From Roseomonas sp. (GTDB taxonomy: Bacteria > Pseudomonadota > Alphaproteobacteria > Acetobacterales > Acetobacteraceae): DNA of 64,000 nt. The notes under the pieces were generated by a model. It worked only from the letters and a program-made list of their open reading frames with translations, ran no database searches and had not been told where the DNA came from. Below are positions 42,435 to 51,702 of this stretch, one piece after another (positions within the stretch are counted from its first letter, which is position 1; every line of letters begins with the position of its first letter). Both the position numbers and the translations under genes were made by a program. The DNA is taken from positions 434,001 through 498,000 of the forward strand of contig JADCER010000005.1 of NCBI GenBank assembly GCA_020249925.1, given 5' to 3'.

Positions 42435-44138
42435 ATGTTGCAGGAATTCTTCCATTTTCTGGCAACCAATCCCTTCATCCTGCTGTTTCTCACGGTGGGG
42501 CTCGCCGTTTGGCTCGGCCGACAGAGCGTGGCGGGATATGGGCTTGGCATGGTGGCTTCTGCCATCATCGTGGGTAGTGGGCTTTCGGTTTGGGCTTCGG
42601 TTTATGGCGAAAAGCTCGCACTCGATAACTTTACCAAAAGCCTGTTCTATTATCTGTTCATGTATGGCGTTGGGCTCAGGGTTGGGCCTTCCTTCGTGAA
42701 TAGCCTTGGTGGCGATGGCATCAAATTCACTGCGCTTGCCATCGTGTCCTGCCTTTGTGGCCTGACCATTGTCGTGCTTGGTGTGCGATTTCTGGAACTG
42801 CCGCCTGGCACGGCGGGCGGCATCCTGGCCGGGTCGCAGACCATGTCGGCGGCCATTGGTTCCGCTGAACAGGCTGTGACCTCTGGTGCCATCACCCTGC
42901 CGGCAGGTACCAGCGCGGGCGATGTCAGCGCCATGATCGCGCTTTCCTATGGCATCACCTATCTTTGGGGCACGGTCGGCATCATCCTGATCACGAAATA
43001 TCTGCCGACCTGGTGGGGCATTGATGCGCGTGCCGCGGCGCGTGCCTATGAAAAGGAACATGGCGTCGCGAGTGGCGATGCCCCGGCGCTTTCCGGCTGG
43101 ACCATGGGAAGCTTGCGCGCCTATCGGTTGGAAAATCCCGGCTGGGTTGGCCGCACCATGGCCGATATGCTGCGCGAAAATCCGGAATACCGCTTCGTCA
43201 ATATCGTGCGCGATGGCACGGCACTCGGCGCGCGGGAAGATTTGCCATTGGCGCTTGGCGATATCATCGCGCTTGGCGGCACGCTGACGGGCCTCACGGA
43301 TAAGATGGGGCTGATCGGGCCGGAGGTTGCGGATCGCACCGCGCTTGATCTGCCGCTTGATCGCGCGGAAATCCTGGTCACCAATCGCGACACCTTGAAG
43401 AAAACGCGTGAGGAATGGCGCGCCCTGCCAGGGGCCAATGAAGTCCAGGTACTCTCGATTGAACGTTCCGGCGTGCCGATTCCGCTCGGCACGAATACCA
43501 CGCTGCAACGCCTGGATGTTGTCACGATTGTTGGCCTCAAAAGCGCGGTCGAGAAAATCGGGGAGGCTTTTGGGCGCGTCATTCGTCCCTCCACCGGGAC
43601 GGATTTGCTGACACTCTCACTCGGCATGATCCTCGGCTTCCTGATTGGCGCCATCGAATTTCCGGCCTTCGGGTCCAAGGTTGGTCTGGGCAATGCGGGC
43701 GGCTTGCTGGTTGCGGGAGTGATTGTTTCCTCGCTCACCTCGCGCTTGCGGTTCTTCGGCAATACGCCGGCGGCGGCGCGCAATATCCTGGAAGACCTGG
43801 GCCTTGTGGTGTTTGTCGCGATTGTCGGCATCAATGCGGGCAATTCGCTGCTGGCGCAGTTGACGGGGATGCTCGCCCTCAAGATTTTCGTGCTGGGCTT
43901 CATCGCCTGCAGCCTGCCGCCCATTCTGGTCTGGGTGCTTGGGCTTTACGTCTTCAAGTTCAACCCGGCGGTGCTGATGGGCGGTGTGGCGGGCGCGCGC
44001 AGCCATTCCGGCCCCTGCCGCGAAGCTGCGGTGGAAATCGGGTCCAATGTGCCCTGGATTGGCTTCCCGGTGGCCTATGCGGTCTCCGGCGTCTTGCTGA
44101 CAGTGTTTGGCTATTTCGCCATGGTGCTGGCGAATTGA
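42435..44138 (+). CDS. AspT-like aspartate:alanine exchanger family transporter
   Basis: This 567-residue protein has two membrane halves, each an AspT/YidE/YbjL duplication domain (about residues 5-185 and 380-565). They are separated by two cytosolic RCK_C-like segments (about 210-370). The first half has TAGGILAGSQTMSAAIGSAEQAV; the second has GARSHSGPCREAA. Known AspT exchanges aspartate for alanine in an electrogenic decarboxylation cycle. Being in one operon with a decarboxylase supports a similar amino acid/amine antiport here. The ligand is inferred. Confidence 0.87.
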   Translation: MLQEFFHFLATNPFILLFLTVGLAVWLGRQSVAGYGLGMVASAIIVGSGLSVWASVYGEKLALDNFTKSLFYYLFMYGVGLRVGPSFVNSLGGDGIKFTALAIVSCLCGLTIVVLGVRFLELPPGTAGGILAGSQTMSAAIGSAEQAVTSGAITLPAGTSAGDVSAMIALSYGITYLWGTVGIILITKYLPTWWGIDARAAARAYEKEHGVASGDAPALSGWTMGSLRAYRLENPGWVGRTMADMLRENPEYRFVNIVRDGTALGAREDLPLALGDIIALGGTLTGLTDKMGLIGPEVADRTALDLPLDRAEILVTNRDTLKKTREEWRALPGANEVQVLSIERSGVPIPLGTNTTLQRLDVVTIVGLKSAVEKIGEAFGRVIRPSTGTDLLTLSLGMILGFLIGAIEFPAFGSKVGLGNAGGLLVAGVIVSSLTSRLRFFGNTPAAARNILEDLGLVVFVAIVGINAGNSLLAQLTGMLALKIFVLGFIACSLPPILVWVLGLYVFKFNPAVLMGGVAGARSHSGPCREAAVEIGSNVPWIGFPVAYAVSGVLLTVFGYFAMVLAN

Positions 44139-44150
44139 AGCCCCTCTGGC

Positions 44151-45341
44151 TCAGGCGCTCGTCGAAAGAATGGCGGGCGCCAATGCCGCGGATTTAGCCG
44201 CCGGGTGGGATGGGTTGCGGAAACGCAACTCCCCACCCGCCACCGCATCAGGTGGCGCCAGGCCGAAAAGCTCCGCGCGTGAGGAACAGGCAGCCGCCAC
44301 CACACGCCGCGCGGCATGGCCTGCCAGAAAGCGGCGCACCGCGCCTTCAAGGGCCAGATCATCGCGCAAGCCGCGCCATTCGGCGCGATCCATATCCTCA
44401 ATGAAGATCGAAAGAATGCCCGGCTTGGCGCCTGAAAGCCGCGCGCCTGCGGCACTTGCCATGCGCGTGGCGACCGCGTCCGAAATGCTGTTTTCCTGAC
44501 CAGCGCGCGCTGCCAGCACGAAGACCGATCCGCCAGCCGGGTCGCCGGTCACGGCCAGATGCGCTTCCGGCCCGAATTGCTGACGTAGCCGCCCAGGAAG
44601 CGGATCGGCTTGCGCGCCCGCCAGCACCAGCGGGTCAAGCTTCAGCACCGCATCAGCGCTGCTATCCTGGCGCTTTTCGGCGGCCAGCATGGCCATGATG
44701 CGCCTTTGCAATTCCACAGCCTTGTCAGGGCCGGAAAGCCCATCGGGCAGCGTCATGCGCAGCACATACCGGCCGGGATGCGCGGCAAGCCAGGTTTGCA
44801 ATTCGGGATTGACGCTATCCATCAGCGCATACCAATGCCCGCGCTGCACCGGCCGGCCTTCCTCGGCCGAGATCGTCTCACACACCACTTCCGCGACAGC
44901 ACCACCGCGGCTGATGGTCAGATCATGCGCGCTATCTTCCGCAAGGCCAGAAAAGCGCACGTCAAAACCTTGCGCACGATAAAGCGCGGCGCTGCGCAGC
45001 AAGTGGAAAAGGGGAATCAGCGTTGCCTCACCGGACAGCCCCTGCGTGATGGCAGCGCGCAGCTTGTCGCGCCGTGCTTCCGGCAGGCCATTGGCCAAGC
45101 GCACCGCTTCCGCCGCGAAGCCAAGCGCGCGGCGTTCCGCACTGCCTTGCGCCGTGCCGCGCGCGGCGCGTGCCAGCGCAAATTCCAAGGCATGGCGATG
45201 CTGCGTGGCGCGCCCCTGAAAGGCGCTTGCCTGCGCCCGGCGCCCCAAATCCGCGAGCCGCGCAGCCCAAAGCTCAGCCCCGACCAGCCGCAGAAAATCC
45301 GGCATGGCCTTTGGATCGGCAGAGGTTTCGGCAAGCGGCAT
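44151..45341 (-). CDS. Hypothetical protein, possibly nuclease-fold-like
   Basis: No family was recognised for this 396-residue protein. The N-terminal half is helical, alanine/arginine-rich. The middle contains LYRAQGFDVRFSGLAEDSAHDLTISRGGAVAEVVCETISAEEGR (about residues 137-181). The DLTI...AEVVCE part has the shape of a degenerate PD-(D/E)xK strand pair but lacks the Lys. The C-terminal half mixes strands and helices without motifs or membrane spans. An AAGGG site supports the start. It converges with the exchanger gene. The function is unknown. Confidence 0.6.
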   Translation of the reverse strand: MPLAETSADPKAMPDFLRLVGAELWAARLADLGRRAQASAFQGRATQHRHALEFALARAARGTAQGSAERRALGFAAEAVRLANGLPEARRDKLRAAITQGLSGEATLIPLFHLLRSAALYRAQGFDVRFSGLAEDSAHDLTISRGGAVAEVVCETISAEEGRPVQRGHWYALMDSVNPELQTWLAAHPGRYVLRMTLPDGLSGPDKAVELQRRIMAMLAAEKRQDSSADAVLKLDPLVLAGAQADPLPGRLRQQFGPEAHLAVTGDPAGGSVFVLAARAGQENSISDAVATRMASAAGARLSGAKPGILSIFIEDMDRAEWRGLRDDLALEGAVRRFLAGHAARRVVAAACSSRAELFGLAPPDAVAGGELRFRNPSHPAAKSAALAPAILSTSA

Positions 45342-45480
45342 GGCAAGACCCTTCGGGGCGCGAAGCCCAATTCATGGCTTCACGCGGAAACGCGTTATGC
45401 GAAGCCAAGCCCACCTCGGGTCACGTCAGCGCAAGCGCTGAAGCTTCGGTCTTGATGCCGTTCCTGTTCAGATACCCCGC

Positions 45481-45495
45481 CGCCCCCAGGGGGCG
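45481..45495. repeat. Perfect palindrome after the DsbD-like gene
   Basis: CGCCCCC-A-GGGGGCG lies 13 bases beyond the stop of the leftward DsbD-like gene. It probably stabilises or ends that transcript. There is no T run. Confidence 0.5.
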
Positions 45496-45508
45496 TCAAG
45501 CATTAACC

Positions 45509-47548
45509 TTAAAGAGCCCCAATTTGGCGCAGCACCATGGCTTCCGTCAGCACTTCGGGCAGGATCACGGCCTCCCCCCCGCCCGGCGGCCAAAACAGGT
45601 AAAGCGGCACGCCTTCCCGCCCATGGGCGCGGAGCAGGGTGGCGATGGCGGGGTCGCCGCGCGTCCAATCCGCCTTCAGATAGACAATGCCGCGCGCCGC
45701 CATGGCCGCCTGCACCGCTTCGCGGCGAAGGGCGATGCGTTCATTCACCTGGCAGCTGATACACCAGGCGGCGGTGACATTCAGGAAAACGCCCTTGCCC
45801 TCCGCGCGCAGCGCTTCCACCCGCGCGGGCGTCCAGCTTTCGGCAGTCTCGGCAGCGGCAGGGGGGGGCGGCGCGGCAGTCAGGCCAAAGGGCAGCGCCA
45901 AAACCAAAGCAAGCGCGCCAAGCACCGCGGCAAGCTGCGCGCCGCGCCGGCCATCGCGCTGTGCCCGGCCCAGGACCCAGGCGGCGAGGCCTAGGCCAAG
46001 CCCGCCCGCCAGCGCCAAGGCCACACCGGGCCAGCCGCTTTGCGCCCAAAGCACTGAAACCAGCCAAAGCGCCGCGCCATACATGGGCCAGGCCATGATG
46101 TGCTTCAGCCTTTCCATCCAGGGCCCCGGCCTGGGCAGCTTCCGCGCAAGCCCAGGTGCCAGCGCCAGGATCAGCGTGGGCGCCGCAAGCCCAAGACCAA
46201 GCGCGGCAAAAACCGCAAGGGTCGCCGGTGCGGGCATGACCAAAGCCGCACCAATCGCCGCCGCCATGAAGGGCGCCGTGCAGGGGCTCGCCACCAGCAC
46301 CGCCAAAGCCCCGGTCGCGAAACTGCCCAAAAACCCGCCGCGCGCCGCGATATGCCCGCCCGCGCCAATCGGCCCGCCAAGCGCGAAAACGCCCGACAAG
46401 TTCAGCCCGACCGCCAGCATCAGCCAGGCAATCGCCAGCACAAAAACCGGCGAGGTGAATTGAAACCCCCAGCCCAGCGCCATGCCCGCCCCGCGCAGCA
46501 CCAGCAAAAGCCCGGCAAGTGCCGTGAAGCTCACCACCGCGCCGGCGGTATAGGCCGCGGCTTCAATGCGCACCGCGCCTCGCCCCGCGCCGCCCAACCG
46601 CGCCAAGGCCATGGCCTTCATGGCGAGCACGGGAAAGACGCAGGGCATCAGGTTCAGGATAACCCCGCCCAGCAGCGCAAAAATCAGCGCCTGCCAAAGC
46701 GGCAGGAAGGCCGCGCCTGGGAGCAACGGAGTCGCAACCTCATACCCCAGCCGCCGGCCGCCCTGATCGGTCACCAGCAGCACGCCTTCAAGTTGCGCGT
46801 GGTTCTCCGGGCGTTCGGCGCGTTTCAGCGTCAATTCCAGCCAATCCGGCCCCTGGGTCAGCTTTTGCGGCGCCGGGTGATCCAAAAGCCCGCCGGTTCC
46901 CGGGATAAACAGCGCCTCCTTCAGGCTTTCCCGCCCAAGCCCCGGGCCGGTCAGGCGCAGCCGCAGCGCATCGCCCTGAATGGTCGCGCTGGCCTGCCAG
47001 GGGGAGGGCCTTGGCAGGGCCGCAGCAGCGGCGGCAAAAAGCGGCGCCAGATCGGGGTTCCGCTTGGCTTCCGCTGCCACAGGCAGGTCCAGCCGGAAGC
47101 TACCTTCCTCAGGAATGCAGACATCATCGCAAACAAGCCAGGTCGCCTCGGCCGTGATGCTGAATACCTCGCCAGCACGCAGGCTGGCGGGCGGGGTGAT
47201 CCGCATGGGCAACACGACTTCGCCATAATAACCATAGCTCATCAGCGGGCCGAAGGGGATCGCTTGCGGGATGGGCCAGGCGATGGGGCCGGCGGTGCTG
47301 CCTTCGGGCAGGGTCAGCGCGATTTCCGTGGGCGCGCCGGCATCCCCGGCATGGCGCCAATAGCTATGCCAGCGTGGCGCAAGGCGGATGCGCAGCCCAA
47401 GCTGAAACGCCTGCCCAGGTGCGATGGCGAGGTAATCGGCAACCAGAGTTACGCGCGCCCGGGGCGATTCCTGCGCGGCCGATTCCAGCGCCCGCGCCGG
47501 CAGCCAGGGCAGGACCAACAAGGCGATAAGGGCGGCGATGAATCGCAT
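45509..47548 (-). CDS. DsbD/ScsB-like thiol:disulfide interchange protein
   Basis: This 679-residue protein has a signal peptide and a periplasmic N-terminal domain with C140 and C144 (VCDDVC). Eight or so membrane spans follow with the paired cysteine motifs MPCVFPVLAMK and SPCTAPFM. A C-terminal thioredoxin domain has C596-x-x-C599 (WCISC). It passes electrons from cytosolic thioredoxin to periplasmic partners such as DsbC/DsbG, ScsC or cytochrome c maturation proteins. The N-terminal domain fits ScsB-type variants. Single gene, reading leftward. Confidence 0.9.
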   Translation of the reverse strand: MRFIAALIALLVLPWLPARALESAAQESPRARVTLVADYLAIAPGQAFQLGLRIRLAPRWHSYWRHAGDAGAPTEIALTLPEGSTAGPIAWPIPQAIPFGPLMSYGYYGEVVLPMRITPPASLRAGEVFSITAEATWLVCDDVCIPEEGSFRLDLPVAAEAKRNPDLAPLFAAAAAALPRPSPWQASATIQGDALRLRLTGPGLGRESLKEALFIPGTGGLLDHPAPQKLTQGPDWLELTLKRAERPENHAQLEGVLLVTDQGGRRLGYEVATPLLPGAAFLPLWQALIFALLGGVILNLMPCVFPVLAMKAMALARLGGAGRGAVRIEAAAYTAGAVVSFTALAGLLLVLRGAGMALGWGFQFTSPVFVLAIAWLMLAVGLNLSGVFALGGPIGAGGHIAARGGFLGSFATGALAVLVASPCTAPFMAAAIGAALVMPAPATLAVFAALGLGLAAPTLILALAPGLARKLPRPGPWMERLKHIMAWPMYGAALWLVSVLWAQSGWPGVALALAGGLGLGLAAWVLGRAQRDGRRGAQLAAVLGALALVLALPFGLTAAPPPPAAAETAESWTPARVEALRAEGKGVFLNVTAAWCISCQVNERIALRREAVQAAMAARGIVYLKADWTRGDPAIATLLRAHGREGVPLYLFWPPGGGEAVILPEVLTEAMVLRQIGAL

Positions 47549-47648
47549 GCCCCATAAAGGGGCGCGAAAGGGGCTTGGTGCAAGCCCGCAAATAAGAATA
47601 GGCTCGGCTTGTTAGCCATTCATTAATCTTTACCGGTAAGGCTGAACC

Positions 47649-47987
47649 ATGCGCAAAATCCTCCTCGCTGCCTTTCTGCTGCTCTCCTGGCCCCTTGCGG
47701 CGCAGGAACCGCCGCAATGCATTGAAGCGCGCGAAGGGCAATTGGCCTGCATGGCGGGCAAGCAATGCGTCTGCCGCTTCATTCCGGGCGGCAGCATGAC
47801 CGGGCGGCCGGACCGCTTCGCCTGGGATTGCGGCATTAATCGCCCGAATTGCCCGCCCGACCCGAATATCGTGCAGCAGCCGGGCGTAGCTCCGCCGATT
47901 GGCGGGGTTTGGGTGAACCCGCCACCTTTCACGCCGGGTCCGGGCCCTGGCCCGATGCCGCCGCGCCCAGGGCCGGGACCACGCTGA
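47649..47987 (+). CDS. Secreted cysteine- and proline-rich small protein, hypothetical
   Basis: This 112-residue protein has a Sec signal (MRKILLAAFLLLSWPLAAQ). A compact part with six cysteines between about residues 24 and 68 (QCIEAREGQLAC, KQCVCRF, DCGINRPNC) is probably disulfide-bonded. The C-terminal 40 residues are a Pro/Gly-rich tail (PGPGPGPMPPRPGPGPR). It reads divergently from the DsbD-like gene. A TTACCGGTAA palindrome lies just upstream of its ATG. The function is unknown. Confidence 0.7.
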   Translation: MRKILLAAFLLLSWPLAAQEPPQCIEAREGQLACMAGKQCVCRFIPGGSMTGRPDRFAWDCGINRPNCPPDPNIVQQPGVAPPIGGVWVNPPPFTPGPGPGPMPPRPGPGPR

Positions 47988-48064
47988 GGCCAAAACCCCC
48001 CGCCGCTTGATTGCGCGAAGCTGGCGCGTCACATGGGGGCGTTCCCATTTGCATCGCCCCGCCC

Positions 48065-50527
48065 ATGCTCCCTGAATTGCCCGTTACTGAAGCGCTGCCG
48101 GCGCTGCGCGCTGCCTTGCGTGCGGCTTCCAACGCCGTGCTGATCGCACCCCCCGGCGCGGGCAAGACCACCATCGTGCCACTGGCGCTGATGGAAGAAG
48201 CCTGGGCCGCGGAAGGGCGCATTCTGGTCTTGGAACCGCGCCGCGTTGCTGCCCGCGCTGCCGCGCGGCGCATGGCCTTCTTGATCGGGGAAGACCAACC
48301 AGGCGGCACCATCGGCCTCGCCACGCGGCTCGATCGGCAATTTTCTGACCGCACGCGGGTTGAGGTGGTCACCGAAGGCCTGCTGGTGCGCCGGCTGCAA
48401 AGCGATCCCGGCCTTGAGGGTGTCTCAGCAATTCTTTTCGACGAAGCGCATGAACGCAATCTGGATACTGATTTGGCGCTTGCCCTCGCCCTTGATCTGC
48501 AAAGGGCGCTCCGCCCCGAATTGCGCCTATTGGCCATGTCCGCGACCTTGGATGGCGCGAGCTTTGCCGGGCTGATGGCGGAAGGCGGCACCCCTGCCCC
48601 AGTGATTGAAAGCCTGGGCCGCGCTTATCCTGTCGAAATCCGCCACCGCGCGCGGGATTTACGCGACCCGCGCGACCTGCCCGAAGCCATGGCGAGTGCC
48701 ATTCGTGAAGCGCTGGTCTCCCACCCCGGCGATGTGCTGGCCTTCCTGCCGGGCTGGGGCGAGATTCGCCGCACTGCCGAAAGGCTTGGCGGGCTCGATG
48801 CGCTGGTGCTGCCCTTGCACGGCGAATTGCCGCCGGCCGAACAGGATTTGGCGCTGAACCCCGCCCCTGATGGGCAGCGCAAGGTGGTGCTGGCGACCTC
48901 CATCGCCGAGACATCGCTGACGGTGCCTGGCGTGCGCATTGTGGTGGATGGCGGTTATCGCCGTGCACCGCGGCTGGATGCCGCAAGCGGGCTGTCGCGG
49001 CTGGTGACCTTGCGTATTGGCAAGGCTGCCGCCGAACAGCGCGCGGGCCGCGCGGGGCGCACGGCGCCAGGGGTCGCGATCCGGCTTTGGACGGAGGCTT
49101 TGCATCGCGGCCTGCCGCAAGCGGATCGGCCTGAGATTCTGGAAGCGGAGCTTTCCGGCCTTGCCTTGGATTGCGCCGCCTGGGGGGCGGAACCGGGCGC
49201 GCTCGCCTTTCTGGATGCACCGCCCAGCGGGACAATGGCCGCCGCGCGCGGCCTGCTGCGCGATCTGGACGCCTTGGATGAGGCCGGGCGCATCACGGAA
49301 ACAGGTCGGCGCATGGCGAGGATGGGCACGCACCCAAGGCTTGCGCGCATGATGCTGGCGGCGGAAGGCAATGCGGAGAAGGCACTCGCCGCTGAACTCG
49401 CAGCACTTTTGGAAGAACGCGATCCCCTGCGCGGGCGGGAAGCGCCGGCGGATATCGGCTTGCGCCTTGATCTATTGGCAGGCGGCGATCACGCGGCGGC
49501 GGATCGTGGCGCTGTGCAGCGCATTCGCCGCGCTGCCAGCCTGCATCGGCGCCGGCTTGGCATTGGCAATGGTGTCACCGCCGAAGGCGATGCCGGCGCC
49601 TTGCTGGCGGCGGGCTTCCCTGACCGCATCGCGGCAAAGCGCGGGTCCATGGACGGCGCCTTTCGCCTCGCTTCCGGGCAAGGCGCGCGCATCGCCGGCA
49701 TTGATCCCTTGGCCAAGGCGCCTTTGCTTGCAGTAGCGGACCTCGAAATCGCAGGAACCGAGGCACGCATCCGCATGGCAGCGCCCATTGAACGCGCCGT
49801 GCTGGAAACCCGCTTTCCCGAAAGGCTGCACCGCGAGGAAGGGGCCGCTTTTGATGCACGCAGCGGCGCGGTGCTGGCGCGGCGGCGGCTGCGTTTCGGC
49901 CCCCTGGTCTTGGAAGAAGCGCCGCTGCCGCAAGCGGACCTGGCGGCAATGGCGGCGGCACTCGCTGAAGCTGTAGCGCAGCGCGGCCTCCGCGATCTGC
50001 CCTGGAGCGAAGCGGCACGGCAAACCCGCGCGCGGATTGGCTGGATGCGGCAGGTGGCAGGCGATTCCTGGCCTGATATGACCGATGAGGCGCTGATCGC
50101 CTCAGCGCCTGAATGGTTGGCGCCGCAGCTTTCGGGCCTGACGCGCTTGCAGGAATTGGCGGGGCTTGATCTTGCCCAGATCCTGCTTGGCCTTTTGCCC
50201 TGGGAAGCGCGCCGCGCGCTGGACCAGGCCTTGCCCGCACGGCTGGCGCTACCCGCGGGGCGGAGTGCCGCGATTGACTACGCGCGCGATGTGCCAACGC
50301 TCGAAGCCCGCGCGCAGCATTTGTTTGGCCTGCCTGGCCTGCCCTTGCTCGCCGGCGGGCGCGTGGCTTTGCAGGTGGCGCTGCTCTCACCCGCCGGGCG
50401 GCCCATTGCCATCACCGGCGATCTGGCGGCGTTTTGGGCGGGAAGCTGGGCGGAAGTGCGCAAGGAAATGCGCGGGCGCTACCCAAAACACGCCTGGCCG
50501 GAGAACCCGGCTTCACCGCAAGGTTGA
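48065..50527 (+). CDS. hrpB: ATP-dependent helicase HrpB
   Basis: This 820-residue DEAH-box helicase has Walker A APPGAGKTT, DEAH in LFDEAHERN, motif III MSATLDG, VVLATSIAETSLTVPGVR and QRAGRAGR. The HA2 and HrpB C-terminal domains follow, ending in YPKHAWPENP, a hallmark of HrpB. Bacterial HrpB is involved in RNA processing in some species and its precise substrate is unclear. The ATG at 48065 matches the usual LPELP...LPALRAAL start; an upstream in-frame TTG adds an untypical tail. Single gene. Confidence 0.94.
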   Translation: MLPELPVTEALPALRAALRAASNAVLIAPPGAGKTTIVPLALMEEAWAAEGRILVLEPRRVAARAAARRMAFLIGEDQPGGTIGLATRLDRQFSDRTRVEVVTEGLLVRRLQSDPGLEGVSAILFDEAHERNLDTDLALALALDLQRALRPELRLLAMSATLDGASFAGLMAEGGTPAPVIESLGRAYPVEIRHRARDLRDPRDLPEAMASAIREALVSHPGDVLAFLPGWGEIRRTAERLGGLDALVLPLHGELPPAEQDLALNPAPDGQRKVVLATSIAETSLTVPGVRIVVDGGYRRAPRLDAASGLSRLVTLRIGKAAAEQRAGRAGRTAPGVAIRLWTEALHRGLPQADRPEILEAELSGLALDCAAWGAEPGALAFLDAPPSGTMAAARGLLRDLDALDEAGRITETGRRMARMGTHPRLARMMLAAEGNAEKALAAELAALLEERDPLRGREAPADIGLRLDLLAGGDHAAADRGAVQRIRRAASLHRRRLGIGNGVTAEGDAGALLAAGFPDRIAAKRGSMDGAFRLASGQGARIAGIDPLAKAPLLAVADLEIAGTEARIRMAAPIERAVLETRFPERLHREEGAAFDARSGAVLARRRLRFGPLVLEEAPLPQADLAAMAAALAEAVAQRGLRDLPWSEAARQTRARIGWMRQVAGDSWPDMTDEALIASAPEWLAPQLSGLTRLQELAGLDLAQILLGLLPWEARRALDQALPARLALPAGRSAAIDYARDVPTLEARAQHLFGLPGLPLLAGGRVALQVALLSPAGRPIAITGDLAAFWAGSWAEVRKEMRGRYPKHAWPENPASPQG

Positions 50528-50561
50528 AGCGCGCGCCGAAGCGCTGCATTTATAAGCCATC

Positions 50562-51620
50562 ATGGAAGCTCTTCCGCCCAAACTCACGCGCCGCGCCGCG
50601 CTTTTCCTGCCTGCCGCCCTTGGCGCTTGCGGTCCCGCCATTGCGCAGCGCGGCCTGCCGGATTTTGCCGATCTCGCGCAAAGCGTGATCCCGGCGGTGG
50701 TGAGCATTCAGGTGACGACGCGCGATGGCGTGCCGCCCGAATGGCGCAACCAGCCGCGGGAGCGCAACCAACGCGACCCTTCCCGCCGCAGGGGGCCGAT
50801 CATCCAGGGCGCCGGGTCCGGCTTCATCATCGAACCCTCGGGCATTATCGTCACCAATGCGCATGTGCTTGGCGAAGCCGCAAATGTGCTGGTCGGGTTG
50901 CATGATGGGTCGGAATACCCGGCGACCATTATCGGCATTGATGAATTGACCGATATCGCTTTGCTCAAGATCGAAGCGCAGAGGCCCTTATCAGCCGTCT
51001 CCCTTGGACATTCGCGCCAGATGCGCGTTGGGCAATGGGTCTTGGCGGCGGGCAATCCCTTCGGGCTTGGCGGGTCGGTCACTTCCGGCATCATCTCGGC
51101 CATTGGGCGCGATATTCGGCTTGGCCCCTTTGATGACTTCATCCAGACCGATGCGCCGATCAATCCTGGCAATTCCGGCGGGCCGCTGTTCAACATGGCC
51201 GGTGAGGTGATTGGCATCACAACCCTGATCTTCTCCCCCAGCGGCGCCTCGGCCGGGATCGGCTTTGCCGTGCCATCCGATCTGGCGCGCCCGGTGATCG
51301 AGCAGTTGCTGCGCGGTGGGCGGGTTGAACGCGGCTGGCTTGGCGTTTCCGTGGGCGATGTGGAAGCGGCACCTGGCCGCCCGCCCCGTGGCGGCGCGCA
51401 GGTGCTGGGGGTGGAACGCGGCAGCCCCGCCGCCCGTTCAGGGCTGCGCCAGGGCGATGTCATCACCGCGGTGGATGGGGCGCGCATTGCCAATAATCGC
51501 GATCTGGTGCGCGGCATTTCCGCCATCCCGCCCGGGCAGAATGTGCGGCTTTCCCTGCTGCGGGAAGGGCGCGTCGTGGAAATCACCGTCCAGGTTGGGC
51601 GCCGGCCAGGGCCCGGTTGA
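50562..51620 (+). CDS. HtrA/DegP-type periplasmic serine protease
   Basis: This 352-residue protein has a signal region (RRAALFLPAALGAC), then a trypsin-like domain with H101 (TNAHVL), D131 (TDIALLK) and S205 (GNSGGPL). One PDZ domain follows (about residues 250-345). A single PDZ makes it DegS-like or a short Do-type protease, shorter than DegP. It degrades or cuts misfolded envelope proteins. It is followed 82 bases later by a two-component system on the same strand, suggesting envelope-stress linkage. Confidence 0.92.
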   Translation: MEALPPKLTRRAALFLPAALGACGPAIAQRGLPDFADLAQSVIPAVVSIQVTTRDGVPPEWRNQPRERNQRDPSRRRGPIIQGAGSGFIIEPSGIIVTNAHVLGEAANVLVGLHDGSEYPATIIGIDELTDIALLKIEAQRPLSAVSLGHSRQMRVGQWVLAAGNPFGLGGSVTSGIISAIGRDIRLGPFDDFIQTDAPINPGNSGGPLFNMAGEVIGITTLIFSPSGASAGIGFAVPSDLARPVIEQLLRGGRVERGWLGVSVGDVEAAPGRPPRGGAQVLGVERGSPAARSGLRQGDVITAVDGARIANNRDLVRGISAIPPGQNVRLSLLREGRVVEITVQVGRRPGPG

Positions 51621-51702
51621 ACGCGCCATTTTGAGTATTTCAAGGAAGCGGCGTAGCCTTGTCCTGCTGGGGAATCGACGCTGTTTCTGGAGTTAGCCTG
51701 CC

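Noticed and set aside
42189..43508. A 439-codon frame on the - strand opposite the decarboxylase end and exchanger
   Set aside because: Antisense to clear coding sequence; no motif and no ribosome site.
44151..45341. Calling the hypothetical protein a restriction endonuclease
   Set aside because: The apparent PD-(D/E)xK-like segment lacks the Lys and there is no methylase or other defence gene beside it.
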